A stretch of 7,176 nt of DNA from an uncultured Blautia sp. Lineage in GTDB: Bacteria > Bacillota > Clostridia > Lachnospirales > Lachnospiraceae. The notes below the pieces were generated by a model. That model ran no database searches. It was not told the origin of the DNA and worked only from the letters and a program-made list of their open reading frames with translations. Every line of letters begins with the position of its first letter. The first letter of the stretch is position 1. Shown piece by piece: positions 6,987-7,176 of this stretch. The stretch lies in contig CAKRKL010000097.1 of NCBI GenBank assembly GCA_934358405.1, positions 1-7,176 on the forward strand, given 5' to 3'. The position numbers and the translations under genes were made by a program.

Positions 6987-6995
6987 ATCATATCA
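6987..6995 (-). promoter_or_regulatory. Candidate extended -10 promoter for the regulator/kinase operon
   Basis: On the minus strand TGATATGAT (6995-6987) has the TGn extension followed by TATGAT, one base from the TATAAT consensus. It is about 36 bases ahead of the regulator ATG, leaving room for a short leader and the ribosome site. No good -35 hexamer lies 17 bases upstream, as is usual for extended -10 promoters. It adjoins the TTTTACCC repeats, so the regulator could also affect its own expression. Confidence 0.45.
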
Positions 6996-6998
6996 CAA

Positions 6999-7048
6999 TT
7001 TTACCCATAAAGTGGAAAATATTTTACCCTGTTTCCAAATATTTTCCC
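6999..7048. repeat. Three TTTT(A)CCC direct repeats, candidate response-regulator operator
   Basis: TTTTACCC occurs at 6999-7006 and 7022-7029, and TTTTCCC at 7042-7048, all in one orientation. The steps of 23 and 20 bases are about two helical turns. The second and third copies share a longer block, AATATTTT(A)CCC followed by TTTC. Direct half-sites about two turns apart are the usual target layout for AraC-family dimers, including YesN-type regulators. The array lies just upstream of the proposed ABC-operon promoter, the position expected for activation. Confidence 0.45.
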
Positions 7049-7049
7049 A

Positions 7050-7078
7050 TTTCAAAAAAAATTGACCGATGATAAAAT
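7050..7078 (+). promoter_or_regulatory. Candidate promoter for the ABC transporter operon
   Basis: TTTCAA (7050-7055) is a weak -35 element. Seventeen bases later comes TAAAAT (7073-7078), preceded by TG at 7070-7071, making an extended -10 element. Transcription would start near 7085, about 27 bases before the GTG start. A poor -35 right after the repeat array fits a promoter that needs an activator. TTGACC at 7062-7067 is a better -35 hexamer but has no -10 at a suitable distance. Confidence 0.45.
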
Positions 7079-7111
7079 ATAACCAGATTAAGAAAGGGAG
7101 GAGAAAAAGCC

Positions 7112-7176
7112 GTGTCAGAATATGTTCTTGAATTAAAAGGCATTACGAAAATTTTCCCCGGCGTAAAAGCACTGAA
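7112..7176 (+). CDS. Sugar ABC transporter ATP-binding protein (CUT2, RbsA/MglA-like), N-terminal fragment
   Basis: Only the first 21 codons are visible; the frame is open to the window edge. After a GTG start the product reads SEYVLELKGITKIFPGVKAL. The LELKGITKIFPGVKAL pattern is the standard opening of the first ATPase domain of ribose/galactose/xylose-type CUT2 transporters (RbsA, MglA, XylG). The Walker motifs lie beyond the edge. GGGAGGAG (7096-7103) precedes the GTG by eight bases, supporting this start. Such proteins energise import of a monosaccharide with a permease and a binding protein, probably encoded downstream. The gene is transcribed divergently from the two-component pair and is its likely target. 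Confidence 0.85.
   Translation, partial: MSEYVLELKGITKIFPGVKAL

Overview
The window looks like part of a chromosomal sugar-utilisation region from a Gram-positive anaerobe of the Clostridia, most likely a gut Lachnospiraceae (Blautia, Roseburia or Ruminococcus-like). That placement is inferred from moderate-to-low GC, strong AGGAGG ribosome sites, TTG and GTG starts, U-rich intrinsic terminators, a YesM/YesN-type two-component pair and CUT2 (ribose-type) sugar ABC transporter genes. No RNA gene, IS element, CRISPR array or phage gene was seen.

Layout. 1-207 (+): the last 68 residues of a ribose-type periplasmic sugar-binding protein, closed by a strong GC-rich terminator at 271-300. 208-549: a 342-bp intergenic region holding that terminator, weak promoter candidates, TGCAAA repeats and a perfect 18-bp palindrome just ahead of the next ribosome site. 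550-1953 (+): a rhamnulokinase-family (FGGY) kinase. 2047-3465 (+): a 472-residue sugar isomerase of the L-fucose/L-arabinose isomerase superfamily. A 19-bp bidirectional terminator (3504-3546) separates this pair from two converging genes. 3555-5387 (-): a membrane histidine kinase with a TTG start. 5404-6951 (-): its response regulator, with a receiver domain and an AraC-type DNA-binding domain. 6952-7111: a divergent control region with an extended -10 candidate facing each way and three TTTT(A)CCC repeats. 7112-7176 (+): the first codons (GTG start) of a sugar ABC transporter ATPase.

How the parts fit. A CUT2 transporter would import a monosaccharide. The isomerase would convert an aldose to a ketose, and the kinase would phosphorylate it at O-1 to give a ketulose-1-phosphate. 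An aldolase outside the window would split that product into dihydroxyacetone phosphate and an aldehyde (lactaldehyde if the sugar is a 6-deoxyhexose). The two-component pair is transcribed away from the ABC operon across a shared control region, so it probably senses an extracellular sugar-related ligand and controls that operon. The substrate (L-fucose, L-rhamnose, L-arabinose or another) cannot be fixed from this sequence.

I see no clear new defence or mobile system. The points most worth following up are the unusual isomerase/kinase pairing, the perfect palindrome before the kinase gene, and the repeat array in the divergent control region.
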